A stretch of DNA of 64,000 nucleotides. It comes from DATKUC01 sp964577375. GTDB lineage: Bacteria; Spirochaetota; Spirochaetia; DSM-27196; DATKUC01. A program made the position numbers and the translations under genes. The stretch lies in contig CAZNYW010000009.1 in NCBI GenBank assembly GCA_964577375.1, positions 1 through 64,000 on the forward strand. Reading direction: 5' to 3'. Under the pieces are notes generated by a model. It searched no databases. It saw only the letters and a list, made by a program, of their open reading frames with translations, and was not told the DNA's origin. Positions 51,202 through 60,582 of this stretch are shown here, in pieces; position 1 is the stretch's first letter, and the number at the start of each line of letters is the position of its first letter.

Positions 51202-52371
51202 GTGCCGAAGGAGTACACCCACTGGTATCTGGCTGAACGGGCGCGCGAGACTCTGCCCGATCTGAAGAACAGCCGTGTCGGGTCGCTCAAGAGCGTGCTC
51301 TCCGGAAATCTCGAGTCCTACCTGATCGGTGCGGTGGCACCTGACCTGCTCTACTACGCCAGGAATGCGTCCGCATTCGAAGAGGCGGCCGACGCCGTGC
51401 ACGGGAGCCACGGCGAGGACACCTTCGACGGATTGCGGGCTATGCTGCGCGCGGCAGGAACCCAGCGCGCGGCAGGAACCCAGCGNNNNNNNNNNNNNNN
51501 NNNNNNNNNNNNNNNNNNNNNNNNNNNNNNNNNNNNNNNNNNNNNNNNNNNNNNNNNNNNNNNNNNNNNNNNNNNNNNNNNNNNNGCGGCAGGAACCCAG
51601 CGTGCGGCAGGAACCCAGCGTGCCACGGGGCTGCCGCTGACCGCAGGCGGAGAAGGCAGGCAGGAGCTGGAGGCGACGGCGGCGCTCGCCTGCGGGATCC
51701 TGACACACATACAGGCGGATGCGACCTTTCACCCTCTGGTCTGGTACTTCAGCGGCGATTCCATTGAGCGCCACTGGATATTCGAAACCTGTATGGATCT
51801 CTACGTGCAGCGGCTTCGCGACCTGCCGAACGAAGGTCGGATGCGTCGCCTTCTGCTGGCCGCATCCGTCGACCGAAACGTTCTTTCGCGAAACCTTGGT
51901 CGCTACTTTTTCGGTGACGATTCCGACGCTGCCGCCGGTATCACAGATGCGGCGTTTTCGCGCCACGCCCGGCTGCAGAGGTTATTCTACAGCACCCTCG
52001 TCGCAGGCGTGATCCGGGCGGCCGGACCTGTCTTTCCGCGGCTCCGGCGGTTCCTCGGCCTTTCCTATGCGGCACAGCGTCGGCGGTCGGTCGGTTCCTT
52101 CGCCGGAGAGATCAGCTACCGGCATCCACTCACGTGCGAGTCGCATACCACCACCTTCGAGGCTCTTGCCGCCCGGGCCGGGGCGTCTGCAGCCGAGTCG
52201 ATCGGCGCTCTCTGGCGCGCCCTCGACGCCGAAGACCCTGCATCGGAGCTTTCCGGTCTGCGGGGGCCTTCACTCGAAACCGGCCTCACGACGGGCGCTC
52301 TTTCCGCCCTCACCTGCTCCGAGCCTGACCGATTCGATGCATTTCTCCCGCCTGCAATGGCAGGAAAGTGA
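51202..52371 (+). CDS. Zinc-dependent phospholipase C-like protein with a collapsed RAAGTQ repeat (contains assembly gap)
   Basis: A protein of at least 389 codons, GTG start at 51202. Metal-site histidines in YTHWYLAERAR, IGAVAPDLLYYA and GILTHIQADATFHPLVWY resemble the zinc-dependent phospholipase C/S1-P1-like fold seen in many bacterial hypothetical proteins. Between these, 18-bp repeats encode RAAGTQ on both sides of a 100-N gap, so the repeat number is unknown. Reading is in frame on both sides. The enzyme's lipid substrate is not shown. Confidence 0.7.
   Translation: MPKEYTHWYLAERARETLPDLKNSRVGSLKSVLSGNLESYLIGAVAPDLLYYARNASAFEEAADAVHGSHGEDTFDGLRAMLRAAGTQRAAGTQXXXXXXXXXXXXXXXXXXXXXXXXXXXXXXXXXXAAGTQRAAGTQRATGLPLTAGGEGRQELEATAALACGILTHIQADATFHPLVWYFSGDSIERHWIFETCMDLYVQRLRDLPNEGRMRRLLLAASVDRNVLSRNLGRYFFGDDSDAAAGITDAAFSRHARLQRLFYSTLVAGVIRAAGPVFPRLRRFLGLSYAAQRRRSVGSFAGEISYRHPLTCESHTTTFEALAARAGASAAESIGALWRALDAEDPASELSGLRGPSLETGLTTGALSALTCSEPDRFDAFLPPAMAGK
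51463..51622. repeat. 18-bp tandem repeat with assembly gap (51486-51585)
   Basis: The 18-bp unit (GCGGCAGGAACCCAGCGT or ...CGC) occurs about twice before and twice after 100 Ns. The gap is most likely a collapsed minisatellite inside the phospholipase-like gene. Confidence 0.85.
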
Positions 52372-52421
52372 CTCCTTTCGCCACAGACACGTTTTTTGGT
52401 GCAAATTCCTGAGGGAGCCTG

Positions 52422-52427
52422 TATACT
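52422..52427 (+). promoter_or_regulatory. -10 box of the GltD-like/kor operon
   Basis: TATACT ends 8 nt before ATG 52436. The -35 region is unclear (TTGGTG lies 20 bp upstream). A GGGAG lies upstream of the box, so the start appears leaderless or nearly so. Confidence 0.45.
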
Positions 52428-52435
52428 AAGAATAC

Positions 52436-54226
52436 ATGGAGCCTACCGACACCCGGCACCCGGATTACTATCACCGGGTGGTCGATTGCCAATGGGCCTG
52501 TCCGGCCCACACCGACGTTCCCGAATACATACGACTGATTGCTCAGGGCAAATATACCGAGTCCTACCTGCTCAACAGAAAATCCAACGTCTTTCCTGGA
52601 ATTCTCGGGCGGGTGTGCGACAGGCCGTGTGAGCCTGCGTGTCGCCGCGGAAGGGTGGACGCGAAACCGGTTGCGATATGCCGGTTGAAGCGGGTCACCT
52701 ACGATCACAAGGGCGAGATCAAGGAGCATCTGCCGAAGATTCCCGAACGCAGGAACGGGAAGAGGATCGCGCTCATCGGCGCGGGCCCTGCGTCGCTTAC
52801 GGTTGCAAACGACCTGCTGCCTCTCGGCTACGAGGTGGTCATGTTCGAGAAGCTGCCGCAGCCGGGCGGGCTTATGCGTACGAATATTCCTGCTTTCCGC
52901 CTCCCGGTCACCGTTCTCGACGAGGAAATCAACACGATTATTGATATGGGGGTTGATCTGCGGCTGAACACCCCGGTCGAAAGCATGAAGGATCTACTTG
53001 CGGAGGGCTTTGACGCGGTCTTCGTCGGATCCGGAGCGCCGCTCGGCAGACCGCTCGAAATGCCCGGCCGTTACGATTCGGAGGACGTATACGTCGGAAT
53101 TGCCTGGCTCGAGGCGGTTGCCTTCGGTCACATCAACAGCGTCGCGCCGCGCGTCGTCATCATAGGGGGCGGTAACACCGCGCTCGACTGCTGCCGGACT
53201 GCGAAACGGATCGGCGGGACGGATATCAAGGTTGTGGCGCGCAAACCGTATGAAATGCTCAAGGCCTCCGAATGGGAGCTCGAAGAGACCGAGGCAGAGG
53301 CGATCGATATCGTCACCAACCATGCGCCCCGGCGATTCATCGTCGAAAACGGACGTCTCACCGGTGTCGAGTTCGCAAACGTGACCTGGACGAAGGACGA
53401 CTCCGGGAAGCTCCGTTCCACGGAGCTCGGAAGCGTGGTCATCCCGGCAGATGCGGCGATCCTCGCGGTCGGGCAGGAAAACGCATTCCCGTTCATCGAG
53501 CGCGATATCGGCATCGACTTCGACGAATGGGGCCTGCCGGTCGTGGACAAGGTCACCTTCGAATCGAGCCGGAAGGGCGTCTTCTTCGGCGGCGATGCGG
53601 CGTTCGGTCCCCTCAACATCATCTGGGCGGTCGCGCACGGCCACGAAGCGGCGATCTCGATCCACAACCACTGTGAAGGTGTTCCGCTGACCGATCGCCC
53701 GCCGCGCGGGATGAACCTCGTCAGCCAGCGGATGGGCCTGCATCAGTGGAGCTACAGCAGCGACTGGGATCCGCTCGACCGAAGACAGGTCCCTCACATG
53801 TCACTCCGGGAACGTTTCCTCGATCTGAAGCTGGAGGTAGAGAAGGGGTTCGATCCGGAAGAGGCGGCCAGGGAGGCTGAACGGTGTCTCAATTGCGACG
53901 TACAGACCGATTTCGCCGCGGAGCTCTGTATCGAGTGCGACGCCTGCATCGACGTCTGTCCGGTAAAATGTCTTACCATCACGGCGAACGGCCCGGAGCA
54001 GCAGCTGCGGCAGCATCTTTCGATGCCCGCGGAAAACACCGAGCAGCCTCTTTTTGTGTCGCACAATCTGCCTCAGACCGGCAGGGTCATGGTGAAGGAC
54101 GAGGATGTCTGCATTCACTGCGGCCTCTGCGCCGAGCGCTGCCCGACGGCCGCCTGGGACATGAAGAAGTCGGTGATCCGGATCCACTACGCAGGAAGAA
54201 TCAACCATGAGTCCGACGGTAAATGA
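52436..54226 (+). CDS. GltD-like NAD(P)H:ferredoxin-type flavoprotein with two ferredoxin domains
   Basis: A 596-residue electron-transfer protein. An N-terminal Fe-S module (CQWACPAHTDVPEYI, CDRPCEPACRR) is followed by FAD- and NAD(P)-binding Rossmann units (ALIGAGPASLTVANDL; VVIIGGGNTALDCCR) and a C-terminal pair of 4Fe-4S motifs (CIECDACIDVCP, CIHCGLCAERCP). It resembles the small glutamate-synthase subunit but lies directly before KorAB, which suggests it transfers electrons between reduced ferredoxin or the oxidoreductase and NAD(P). It overlaps korA by 20 bp. Confidence 0.9.
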   Translation: MEPTDTRHPDYYHRVVDCQWACPAHTDVPEYIRLIAQGKYTESYLLNRKSNVFPGILGRVCDRPCEPACRRGRVDAKPVAICRLKRVTYDHKGEIKEHLPKIPERRNGKRIALIGAGPASLTVANDLLPLGYEVVMFEKLPQPGGLMRTNIPAFRLPVTVLDEEINTIIDMGVDLRLNTPVESMKDLLAEGFDAVFVGSGAPLGRPLEMPGRYDSEDVYVGIAWLEAVAFGHINSVAPRVVIIGGGNTALDCCRTAKRIGGTDIKVVARKPYEMLKASEWELEETEAEAIDIVTNHAPRRFIVENGRLTGVEFANVTWTKDDSGKLRSTELGSVVIPADAAILAVGQENAFPFIERDIGIDFDEWGLPVVDKVTFESSRKGVFFGGDAAFGPLNIIWAVAHGHEAAISIHNHCEGVPLTDRPPRGMNLVSQRMGLHQWSYSSDWDPLDRRQVPHMSLRERFLDLKLEVEKGFDPEEAAREAERCLNCDVQTDFAAELCIECDACIDVCPVKCLTITANGPEQQLRQHLSMPAENTEQPLFVSHNLPQTGRVMVKDEDVCIHCGLCAERCPTAAWDMKKSVIRIHYAGRINHESDGK

Positions 54227-56060
54227 TTTCGTAATAAAGGTCGCAACGGTAAACGGGTCGGGCTCGGCAAGTGCCAACAGCCTGCTCTCCAAGTCTCTCT
54301 TTCGCATGGGGATCCCTGTTTCGGCCAAGAACATCTTTCCCTCCAACATTCAGGGATTGCCCACCTGGTACGAGATCCGTGCGAACGCCGCCGGCCATGC
54401 CGGTCGCTCGCCTGAGGTGAGTCTGCTCATCGCGATGAACCCGCAGACCTTTGCGCAGGACATCGCCGAAGTATCGCCCGGAGGGTACGTTCTCTACGAT
54501 TCCACCTGGCCCATCGGCAGGGAGCTGATGCGGGAGGACCTCTCTTTTCTGGAGGTGCCGTTGACCGGCCTCAGCGTCGAAGCTTTTCCCGATGTGAAAG
54601 TGCGGCTGCTGATGAAGAACATCACCTACGTGGGTGCGGCGGCAGCGCTTCTTGACGTGGATCTTGATGTGATTCGCACGCTGCTCAACGAGATCTATGC
54701 CTCAAAAAAGCATCTTTCGGATGCGAACATGAATGCGATCGAGCTGAGCTTCAATTACGTCAGGGAGAATTTCGCTACCCCGTTGCCGTTTCACGCCGAA
54801 CGGATGAACGGCACCGACGGCAAGATCATGATCAACGGAAATACGGCCGCGGCTCTCGGCTGCCTCTACGCAGGAGCTACCGTGGCGGGCTGGTATCCGA
54901 TAACGCCGGCAACCTCGCTGACCGACGCATTTCAGCAGCTCTGCCGACGCTACCGCCGGGACCCTGAGACCGGCAAGAGCCTCGCCTGTATCGTTCAGGC
55001 CGAGGACGAGATCGCGGCGATCGGCGTCGCCGTCGGCGCAGGCTGGGCCGGAGCGCGCGCCTTCACCCCCACGAGCGGGCCGGGAATCTCGCTCATGAAC
55101 GAGTTCCTCGGGTTCGCCTATTTCACCGAGATTCCGGTTGTGGTGTTCGACGTCCAGCGGGCCGGTCCTTCGACCGGCATGCCGACGCGGACACAGCAGG
55201 CGGACATCCTCTCCGGTGCGTACGCTTCGCACGGTGACACGCAGCATATTCTGCTCTTCCCGGCCGATCCGGCGGAATGTTTCTATCTTTCGGTTTCCGC
55301 CTTCGACTACGCCGAGCGATTTCAAACTCCCGTTCTCGTTCTCTCGGACATCGACATCGGGATGAACGAGTGGATGTGCGACAGTCTCACCTGGGATGAT
55401 TCCTATACGCCGGACCGTGGAAAAATGCTCTGTCCCGAGGAGCTGTCGAAGATCGAATCGTTCTACCGCTATTTCGATTCCGACGGCGATGGAATCTGTT
55501 ACCGCACCCGTCCGGGAGTCGATCCGAAGGGGGCCTATTTCCTTCGCGGCTCGGGACACAATCAGTACGGAAGGTACACCGAGAAGGCTTCCGAATACGT
55601 GGCAAACGCGGACCGTCTCAAAAAGAAGTTCCGAACGGCGGCCGCGGAGCTTCCCGCGCCGGTCATCACCCCCGCGAAACGCGTCGCGAGCCGCGCCGGT
55701 AACGGCGACGGAGCGAGCCTCGGTCTGATCTCGATCGGCAGCTGCGATGCGGCTATCCGGGAGGCGCTCGACCGGCTCGAAGCCTCCGGGGTCCTGCTCG
55801 ATTACATGCGCATCAAGGCCTATCCATTCGGCCCGGCGGTGAGGGAGTTCATCGACGGTCACGAGCGGTGTGCGGTAATCGAGCAGAACCGCGACGCGCA
55901 GCTCCGCTCACTCCTCATCCTCGACGCGGGAGCGGCGCAGGATAAGCTTTCGAGCATCCTCAACTACGGCGGCCTGCCGCTCGACGCGGGCTACCTCTGC
56001 GGATCCATAATGACAATTCACGAAGGACAGGGACACTATGAGTTACGGAACGAAGCCTAA
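54207..56060 (+). CDS. korA: 2-oxoacid:ferredoxin oxidoreductase subunit alpha (gamma-alpha fusion)
   Basis: A 617-residue subunit. The gamma-type domain (about 10-190; VNGSGSASANSLLSKSLFRMG) precedes the alpha domain, with GWYPITPATSLTD, FTPTSGPGISLMNEFLGFAYFTEIPVV, QRAGPSTGMPTRTQQAD and a C-terminal ferredoxin-oxidoreductase-like domain. KorA-type enzymes oxidise 2-oxoglutarate to succinyl-CoA and reduce ferredoxin. Other 2-oxoacids are possible. The start lies inside the preceding gene's end and the gene overlaps korB by 23 bp. Confidence 0.93.
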   Translation: MSPTVNDFVIKVATVNGSGSASANSLLSKSLFRMGIPVSAKNIFPSNIQGLPTWYEIRANAAGHAGRSPEVSLLIAMNPQTFAQDIAEVSPGGYVLYDSTWPIGRELMREDLSFLEVPLTGLSVEAFPDVKVRLLMKNITYVGAAAALLDVDLDVIRTLLNEIYASKKHLSDANMNAIELSFNYVRENFATPLPFHAERMNGTDGKIMINGNTAAALGCLYAGATVAGWYPITPATSLTDAFQQLCRRYRRDPETGKSLACIVQAEDEIAAIGVAVGAGWAGARAFTPTSGPGISLMNEFLGFAYFTEIPVVVFDVQRAGPSTGMPTRTQQADILSGAYASHGDTQHILLFPADPAECFYLSVSAFDYAERFQTPVLVLSDIDIGMNEWMCDSLTWDDSYTPDRGKMLCPEELSKIESFYRYFDSDGDGICYRTRPGVDPKGAYFLRGSGHNQYGRYTEKASEYVANADRLKKKFRTAAAELPAPVITPAKRVASRAGNGDGASLGLISIGSCDAAIREALDRLEASGVLLDYMRIKAYPFGPAVREFIDGHERCAVIEQNRDAQLRSLLILDAGAAQDKLSSILNYGGLPLDAGYLCGSIMTIHEGQGHYELRNEA

Positions 56061-57093
56061 GGTACGTCATCCTGGCGTACTCCCCAATCGAATAGGTCTT
56101 TTCGAGCGTGACTACGAGGGAGCGATGTCCACCCTCTGCGCAGGCTGTGGCCACGATTCGGTGACCACCTCGATCATCAAGGCGCTCTACGAGCTTGGCA
56201 TCGAGCCGCAGCAGGTCGCGAAGCTCAGCGGAATCGGCTGTTCGTCGAAGACACCGACCTACTTCGCGTCGACCGCTCACGGCGTCAATTCACTCCACGG
56301 GAGAATGCCTTCGATCGCGACCGGTGCCTCTGCGGCGAACCGTGATCTGCACATCATCGGCATCTCGGGTGACGGGGATTCGCTCTCGATCGGCCTCGGG
56401 CAGTTCTGCCACGCGGCGCGCCGGAACGTGGACATGCTCTATATTCTCATGAACAACGGCGTTTATGGCCTCACCAAGGGACAGTTCTCCGCCTCCGCCG
56501 ACGTGGGAAGCCGGCGAAAGAAGGGGGAGGAGAACCGTTTCAACCCCATCGATCCGGTACTGCTTGCGATCAGTCTCGGGTCCACCTTCGTCGCCCGTTC
56601 GTTCTCCGGCGACAAGGAACAGCTAGTGCCGCTCATCAAGGCGGGAATTCTGCACAAGGGATTTGCATTCATCGATGTAATTTCTCCCTGCGTCACCTTC
56701 AACGATCACGAAGCATCGACGAAAAGCTACATGCACACCCGCGAGAATCGTCAGGAGGTGGTGCATATGGATTTCGTGCAGAAAGCCGAGGAGATCACTG
56801 CGAGCTACAATCCCGGCGAAGCGCAGCCCATCACCCTTCACGACGGTACCGGCATCGTGCTGAAAAAGACCGCGGGGGACTACGATCCCCGCAATCCGAT
56901 CAGTGCTCACGCCTATATCCGCGAGCACCAGCTGCAGGGACAGATCGTCACCGGTCTGCTCTACATCGAAGAGAACCAGGAGCATATGCACTCGATGGCC
57001 GACACGGTCGAGACACCGCTGGTGGACGTTCCCTATCAGAAACTCTGCCCGGGAGCGGCCGCACTCCGGAAGTTCCAGGACTCCTACAGATAG
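56038..57093 (+). CDS. korB: 2-oxoacid:ferredoxin oxidoreductase subunit beta
   Basis: A 351-residue thiamine-diphosphate subunit. CAGCGHDSV binds iron-sulfur, and GDGDSLSIG ... NNGVYGLTKGQ is the thiamine motif. With KorA and the GltD-like protein it forms a low-potential oxidation module that can feed ferredoxin or NAD(P). ACAGGGAC precedes ATG 56038. The last 70 residues form an extra C-terminal part compared with minimal KorB. Confidence 0.94.
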   Translation: MSYGTKPKVRHPGVLPNRIGLFERDYEGAMSTLCAGCGHDSVTTSIIKALYELGIEPQQVAKLSGIGCSSKTPTYFASTAHGVNSLHGRMPSIATGASAANRDLHIIGISGDGDSLSIGLGQFCHAARRNVDMLYILMNNGVYGLTKGQFSASADVGSRRKKGEENRFNPIDPVLLAISLGSTFVARSFSGDKEQLVPLIKAGILHKGFAFIDVISPCVTFNDHEASTKSYMHTRENRQEVVHMDFVQKAEEITASYNPGEAQPITLHDGTGIVLKKTAGDYDPRNPISAHAYIREHQLQGQIVTGLLYIEENQEHMHSMADTVETPLVDVPYQKLCPGAAALRKFQDSYR

Positions 57094-57167
57094 CGCTCTG
57101 CGCAGATTGCAGATCGCAGATCGCCGCGCAAAGCGGACGGCGGCCAACGGGCGGCCGGAGGCCCGCG

Positions 57168-57557
57168 TCAGCCCGACAGCAGCTCGGTAAGGCGCTCGAG
57201 CAGCTTCTTCACATCTACCGGTTTCTCGAGCAGATCCTGCACCGGGAACCATTCCTCGTCGATATCGTTTCTCGAAAAGTCGGTCGGAAACTCCTGATTG
57301 ACGGCGGTGAGCAGGACGATCGGCGTTCGAGCGATTTGCTCGGTTTTACGGACTTTCCGTGCGAGGTCGAATCCGCCCGAGGGATTCTCCGGAAACATGA
57401 CGTCGAGAACCAGAACATCCGGTCTTTCGGCGACGATCTCTCCAATCGCATCGTCCACGGTGTCGCGGGTCGTAACGCTCATGCCCTGCGCGGAGAGGCT
57501 CGCCGCAAGGTTCTCGAGCAGGTCCGTATCGTCGTCTATGATCATGATCTTTGCCAC
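57168..57557 (-). CDS. Single-domain response regulator (CheY-like)
   Basis: A 129-residue receiver. Acidic pair DDDTD near the start, phosphoacceptor in VLVLDVMFPENPSGG, Thr in VLLTAV and the conserved late Lys in LLEKPVD. No output domain is attached. It begins at GTG 57557 with AGGAGG upstream and lies 16 bp downstream of the histidine kinase, its likely partner. Confidence 0.93.
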   Translation of the reverse strand: MAKIMIIDDDTDLLENLAASLSAQGMSVTTRDTVDDAIGEIVAERPDVLVLDVMFPENPSGGFDLARKVRKTEQIARTPIVLLTAVNQEFPTDFSRNDIDEEWFPVQDLLEKPVDVKKLLERLTELLSG

Positions 57558-57573
57558 GCCGTTGCCTCCTGTG

Positions 57574-58977
57574 TCATGCAGCTCGAATTGGAATCTCCAC
57601 CGCGAACGTCGTTCCCAGCTTCTCCTCGCTGGTCACCCGAATCCGCAGACCGTGCCGTGCCGCGATCTCTTTGACAATTGCGAGTCCGAGCCCGGTGGAG
57701 AGCTTGTTGAAGCGCGTCGCTTCCTTTGTCCTGAAGTACTCATCAAAGATGCGCGGCAGCGCGTCTTCACGTATCCCGATGCCGTTGTCGGTGATGGTCA
57801 CCACCGCAACCTCATTTGCAGCACGCGCGCGCACCGCGACGCGGCCTCCATCGTGGGAGTAGGTGATCGCGTTTGCCACTATGTTCAGAAAGAGGATCGA
57901 ATACTGCCGCGCGGTCCCCGGAACGACGATCTCCGGCACGTCGATCTCCACAGTGATTCCCCGCGCGGAAGCCTTCTCGCTGACTTCCTCGAGCACGGTG
58001 TCCATCACTCTGCGCAGGTCGACCGTTCCTTCTCCCTCGCTCTTCCGATCCGCTGCCGAACGCAGCTCGCCGAGCAGCAGGATTGCATTTATGCGTTCCC
58101 GGAGAGTCTTTGACCTGATCTCGATTCGTTCGACGATCTGCTGTACCGGTTCCGGCAGGGACCGCCAGTGCTCCTCTCGGAGAAAGCCGATATTGCTTTC
58201 GATTCCCGAAAAGGGCGCCTTCAGGTCGTGAGCGGTGACGAGCATCATGCGGTTCTTTTCCTCGCTCGCAGCGCCGAGCGCCCGGTTTGCACGGCGCAGA
58301 TCGGCTTCCCGCGAGCGGACCGTCCCCGAAAGGGTGGAAATGAAGTACCAGATCACAAGCCAGACGAATACCGCCGAGACGGCGAACAGAAATGCGAGCG
58401 TCGGGTTGTGCGAGATCAGGCTGTTTCTGCCCTCGAGTATACCGCTGCTCGTCCAGATTCCTGCGAGCTCGAGCAGCACCGAGCCGAGATAGAGCAGCGC
58501 CGCCGCGAAAACCACGAGCAGGCTTTCCCGCGCGTCGAAGAAGACGCAGGTAAGCGCGATGTGAAACAGGAACGCGAATGCGACGAAGGTCTCCACGCTG
58601 CCGACGGTGTGGACGAGATAGGTCACCGCCAGGAGGTCCACCCAGATCTGACCCCACATGTGAGCCTTGACCTTCCGCAGCTCGGACCGGTCACTCAATC
58701 TGCGGACGAAGACGATGAGGAGTGAATTGGCCGCCGCGAGGTAGGCCGAGAGGAACCAGAATCGCGTACCGTCGGGAATCGCGCCGATGCTCCGGAAGAA
58801 GCCAGGGAAGACCGAGAACATGGCCGCCACTACCGCGAAGATGCCGACGGCTATCCATCGCACCCTGGTGAACCAGCGTGCATTGGAGAGCAGTACCGTG
58901 CCGCCGAGGCTCTCCCTTGCGGAGCTCGCCTGCGGAGTCGCGGTCGATTGAGTCGGATCGAACTCGAACGCGGCCAT
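57574..58977 (-). CDS. Membrane sensor histidine kinase
   Basis: A 467-residue kinase. About six membrane helices (35-215) replace a periplasmic sensor, suggesting it senses a signal within the membrane or its potential. A short coiled coil precedes the HisKA domain (VTAHDLKAPFSGIESN, phospho-His) and the ATPase part with N box (FLNIVANAITYS), DNGIGI, FDEYF and GLGLAIV. It is joined to the CheY-like protein and lies downstream of nqrF and a ferritin-like gene, so it may respond to redox or sodium state. Confidence 0.92.
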   Translation of the reverse strand: MAAFEFDPTQSTATPQASSARESLGGTVLLSNARWFTRVRWIAVGIFAVVAAMFSVFPGFFRSIGAIPDGTRFWFLSAYLAAANSLLIVFVRRLSDRSELRKVKAHMWGQIWVDLLAVTYLVHTVGSVETFVAFAFLFHIALTCVFFDARESLLVVFAAALLYLGSVLLELAGIWTSSGILEGRNSLISHNPTLAFLFAVSAVFVWLVIWYFISTLSGTVRSREADLRRANRALGAASEEKNRMMLVTAHDLKAPFSGIESNIGFLREEHWRSLPEPVQQIVERIEIRSKTLRERINAILLLGELRSAADRKSEGEGTVDLRRVMDTVLEEVSEKASARGITVEIDVPEIVVPGTARQYSILFLNIVANAITYSHDGGRVAVRARAANEVAVVTITDNGIGIREDALPRIFDEYFRTKEATRFNKLSTGLGLAIVKEIAARHGLRIRVTSEEKLGTTFAVEIPIRAA

Positions 58978-59001
58978 TGGATTCTCCCGTCGGCTTCCCG
59001 T

Positions 59002-59457
59002 TCAGAAATAGTCCATCGCCAGCATCTTTTTCAGCATGACGATGTCCTTCTCCTCGAGCCGGACGAGACTCTCGATGAATGTCTCGGCCTCCGGTCCCAC
59101 CTGCTGTGCAAGGATGCGCCGATACAGATCGACCAATGTCGAATCATACCGGACCGCCGAGTCGAGAAGCTCCCTGCTTTTCACACTCTCCGGAGGCGTG
59201 GTCATGGGTTTGAACACCTCGTCCGGCTCGAAGGGGACGTCGAACCGCAGCCGAACCATCCCTATGTGCTCTCTGCGTTCGGGCGAGAGCGCCGCGGTCG
59301 CCTCTTCGAGATGGCGGCGGTGACGGCTCAGGTAGTAGGTGAGAAGCCTGACCCCGGCGTCTTCCGTCCGGTCTCTGATCTCGGCGTAGTAGCTTTCGAG
59401 CTTCTTTTCGAATTCCATCGCCCGTTTCAGGAGCTCTTCGAACGTTATGCCGCTCAT
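59002..59457 (-). CDS. Ferritin-like/rubrerythrin-related protein
   Basis: A 151-residue all-helical protein. Four-helix bundle features: EFEKKLESYYAEIRDRT, SRHRRHLEEATAAL, YDSTLVDLYRRIL and FIESLVRLEEKDIVML, with Glu/His in positions expected for a di-iron site, though some ligands are not obvious. No rubredoxin domain. It sits between nqrF and the histidine kinase (27 and 24 bp gaps), as though part of the NQR operon. Confidence 0.75.
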   Translation of the reverse strand: MSGITFEELLKRAMEFEKKLESYYAEIRDRTEDAGVRLLTYYLSRHRRHLEEATAALSPERREHIGMVRLRFDVPFEPDEVFKPMTTPPESVKSRELLDSAVRYDSTLVDLYRRILAQQVGPEAETFIESLVRLEEKDIVMLKKMLAMDYF

Positions 59458-59484
59458 CTGCGTTCACCTCCCGGTAAGCCAGGG

Positions 59485-60582
59485 TCAGAATTTGTCGTAG
59501 AATATATCCTCTTCCCGTGCGCCCTTGTCCCTGAGAATGCGGGTTACCGCATCGATCATCGGCGGAGGGCCGCAGAGAAACGCCTGAAGGTCCCTGTTGC
59601 CTTCGAGATACTTGTCCACCGAAAGGTGCACGAAGCCGGTTTCACCATCCCACTTCTCGTCCTCGCCTAGCGGATCGGACAGCGCATAGTGGACCTGCAG
59701 ATTCGGATGATCCACCATCAGCTGTTTGAACATGTCCAGATAGAAGATGTCCTTCGTCGTTCGTGCGCCGAAAAAGAGCTTCACCGGCCGGTTGGGCCAT
59801 CGGGTCTCGGCGGTATACACGATGTTCTTCAACGGCGCCATTCCGCAGCCGCCTCCCACCAGGATGATCTCCCGATCCGGGTCTTCGTCGATACGGAACT
59901 CCCCGTAGGGGCCGGTGAAGACCACCTCGTCACCCTCTGCGAGGTTGTGCACGTAGGTCGAAGCTATGCCCCCGGGAACCAGCCGCACCACCAGCTGGAC
60001 CTTCGTGTCTTCATATACGGGGGAGGAGATGGAGTAGGCGCGGTGAATGGAGCCGCCGTCGGGATCAGGCGCTTCGAGCTGCACGTACTGTCCCGGATGG
60101 TGGCTGATGTGCTCCGGATCGATGAGCTCCAGATTCACCTCCTTGATGTCATGGGTGAGGCTGCGGATCTGCGCGACCCGCGCGCGGAACTGCTTGACCG
60201 AGAGAAGCTCTTCCGGTATCTGAATTTCGATGTTCTGTTTCACCTTCACCTGGCAGGCCAGGCGGATGCCTGAGCGCTGCTCGGCGCGCGACATGAAGGG
60301 AATCTCGGTGGGAAGGAGCGGTCCTCCGCCCTCGAGCACCGAGACCTTGCAGAAGCCGCAGGAGCCCTTTCCGCCGCATGCCGAGGGAACGTAGACCTTG
60401 TGATCGTACAGCGCGGACAGCAGGGTGATCCCGCCCTGCTGATCGAAGATGGAGGATCCCTTGTTGATCGAGACGCTGCATACTCCGTAGTTCGCCAGGT
60501 AGCGCTCCGCGATCAGGAGAAAGACCGAGAGCGCGATGAATATTCCGGTTGTGATGACGATTGCAAGGATTCCGGTTACCAT
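59485..60582 (-). CDS. nqrF: Na+-translocating NADH:quinone reductase subunit F
   Basis: A 365-residue subunit that takes electrons from NADH. N-terminal membrane helix (about 5-25), [2Fe-2S] domain with CGGKGSCGFC and a later Cys (RLACQ), FAD domain with HRAYSISSP, NADH motif GGGCGMAPLKNIV and C-terminal CGPPPM and EEDIFYDKF. It is a little shorter than the usual 400 or so residues. ATG 60582 with CAGGAG upstream; a longer frame runs through the N gap and is not used. Confidence 0.95.
   Translation of the reverse strand: MVTGILAIVITTGIFIALSVFLLIAERYLANYGVCSVSINKGSSIFDQQGGITLLSALYDHKVYVPSACGGKGSCGFCKVSVLEGGGPLLPTEIPFMSRAEQRSGIRLACQVKVKQNIEIQIPEELLSVKQFRARVAQIRSLTHDIKEVNLELIDPEHISHHPGQYVQLEAPDPDGGSIHRAYSISSPVYEDTKVQLVVRLVPGGIASTYVHNLAEGDEVVFTGPYGEFRIDEDPDREIILVGGGCGMAPLKNIVYTAETRWPNRPVKLFFGARTTKDIFYLDMFKQLMVDHPNLQVHYALSDPLGEDEKWDGETGFVHLSVDKYLEGNRDLQAFLCGPPPMIDAVTRILRDKGAREEDIFYDKF

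Noticed and set aside
51440..51706. Frames through the N gap on the reverse strand
   Set aside because: They depend on Ns and repeat sequence; the forward phospholipase-like frame explains both flanks.
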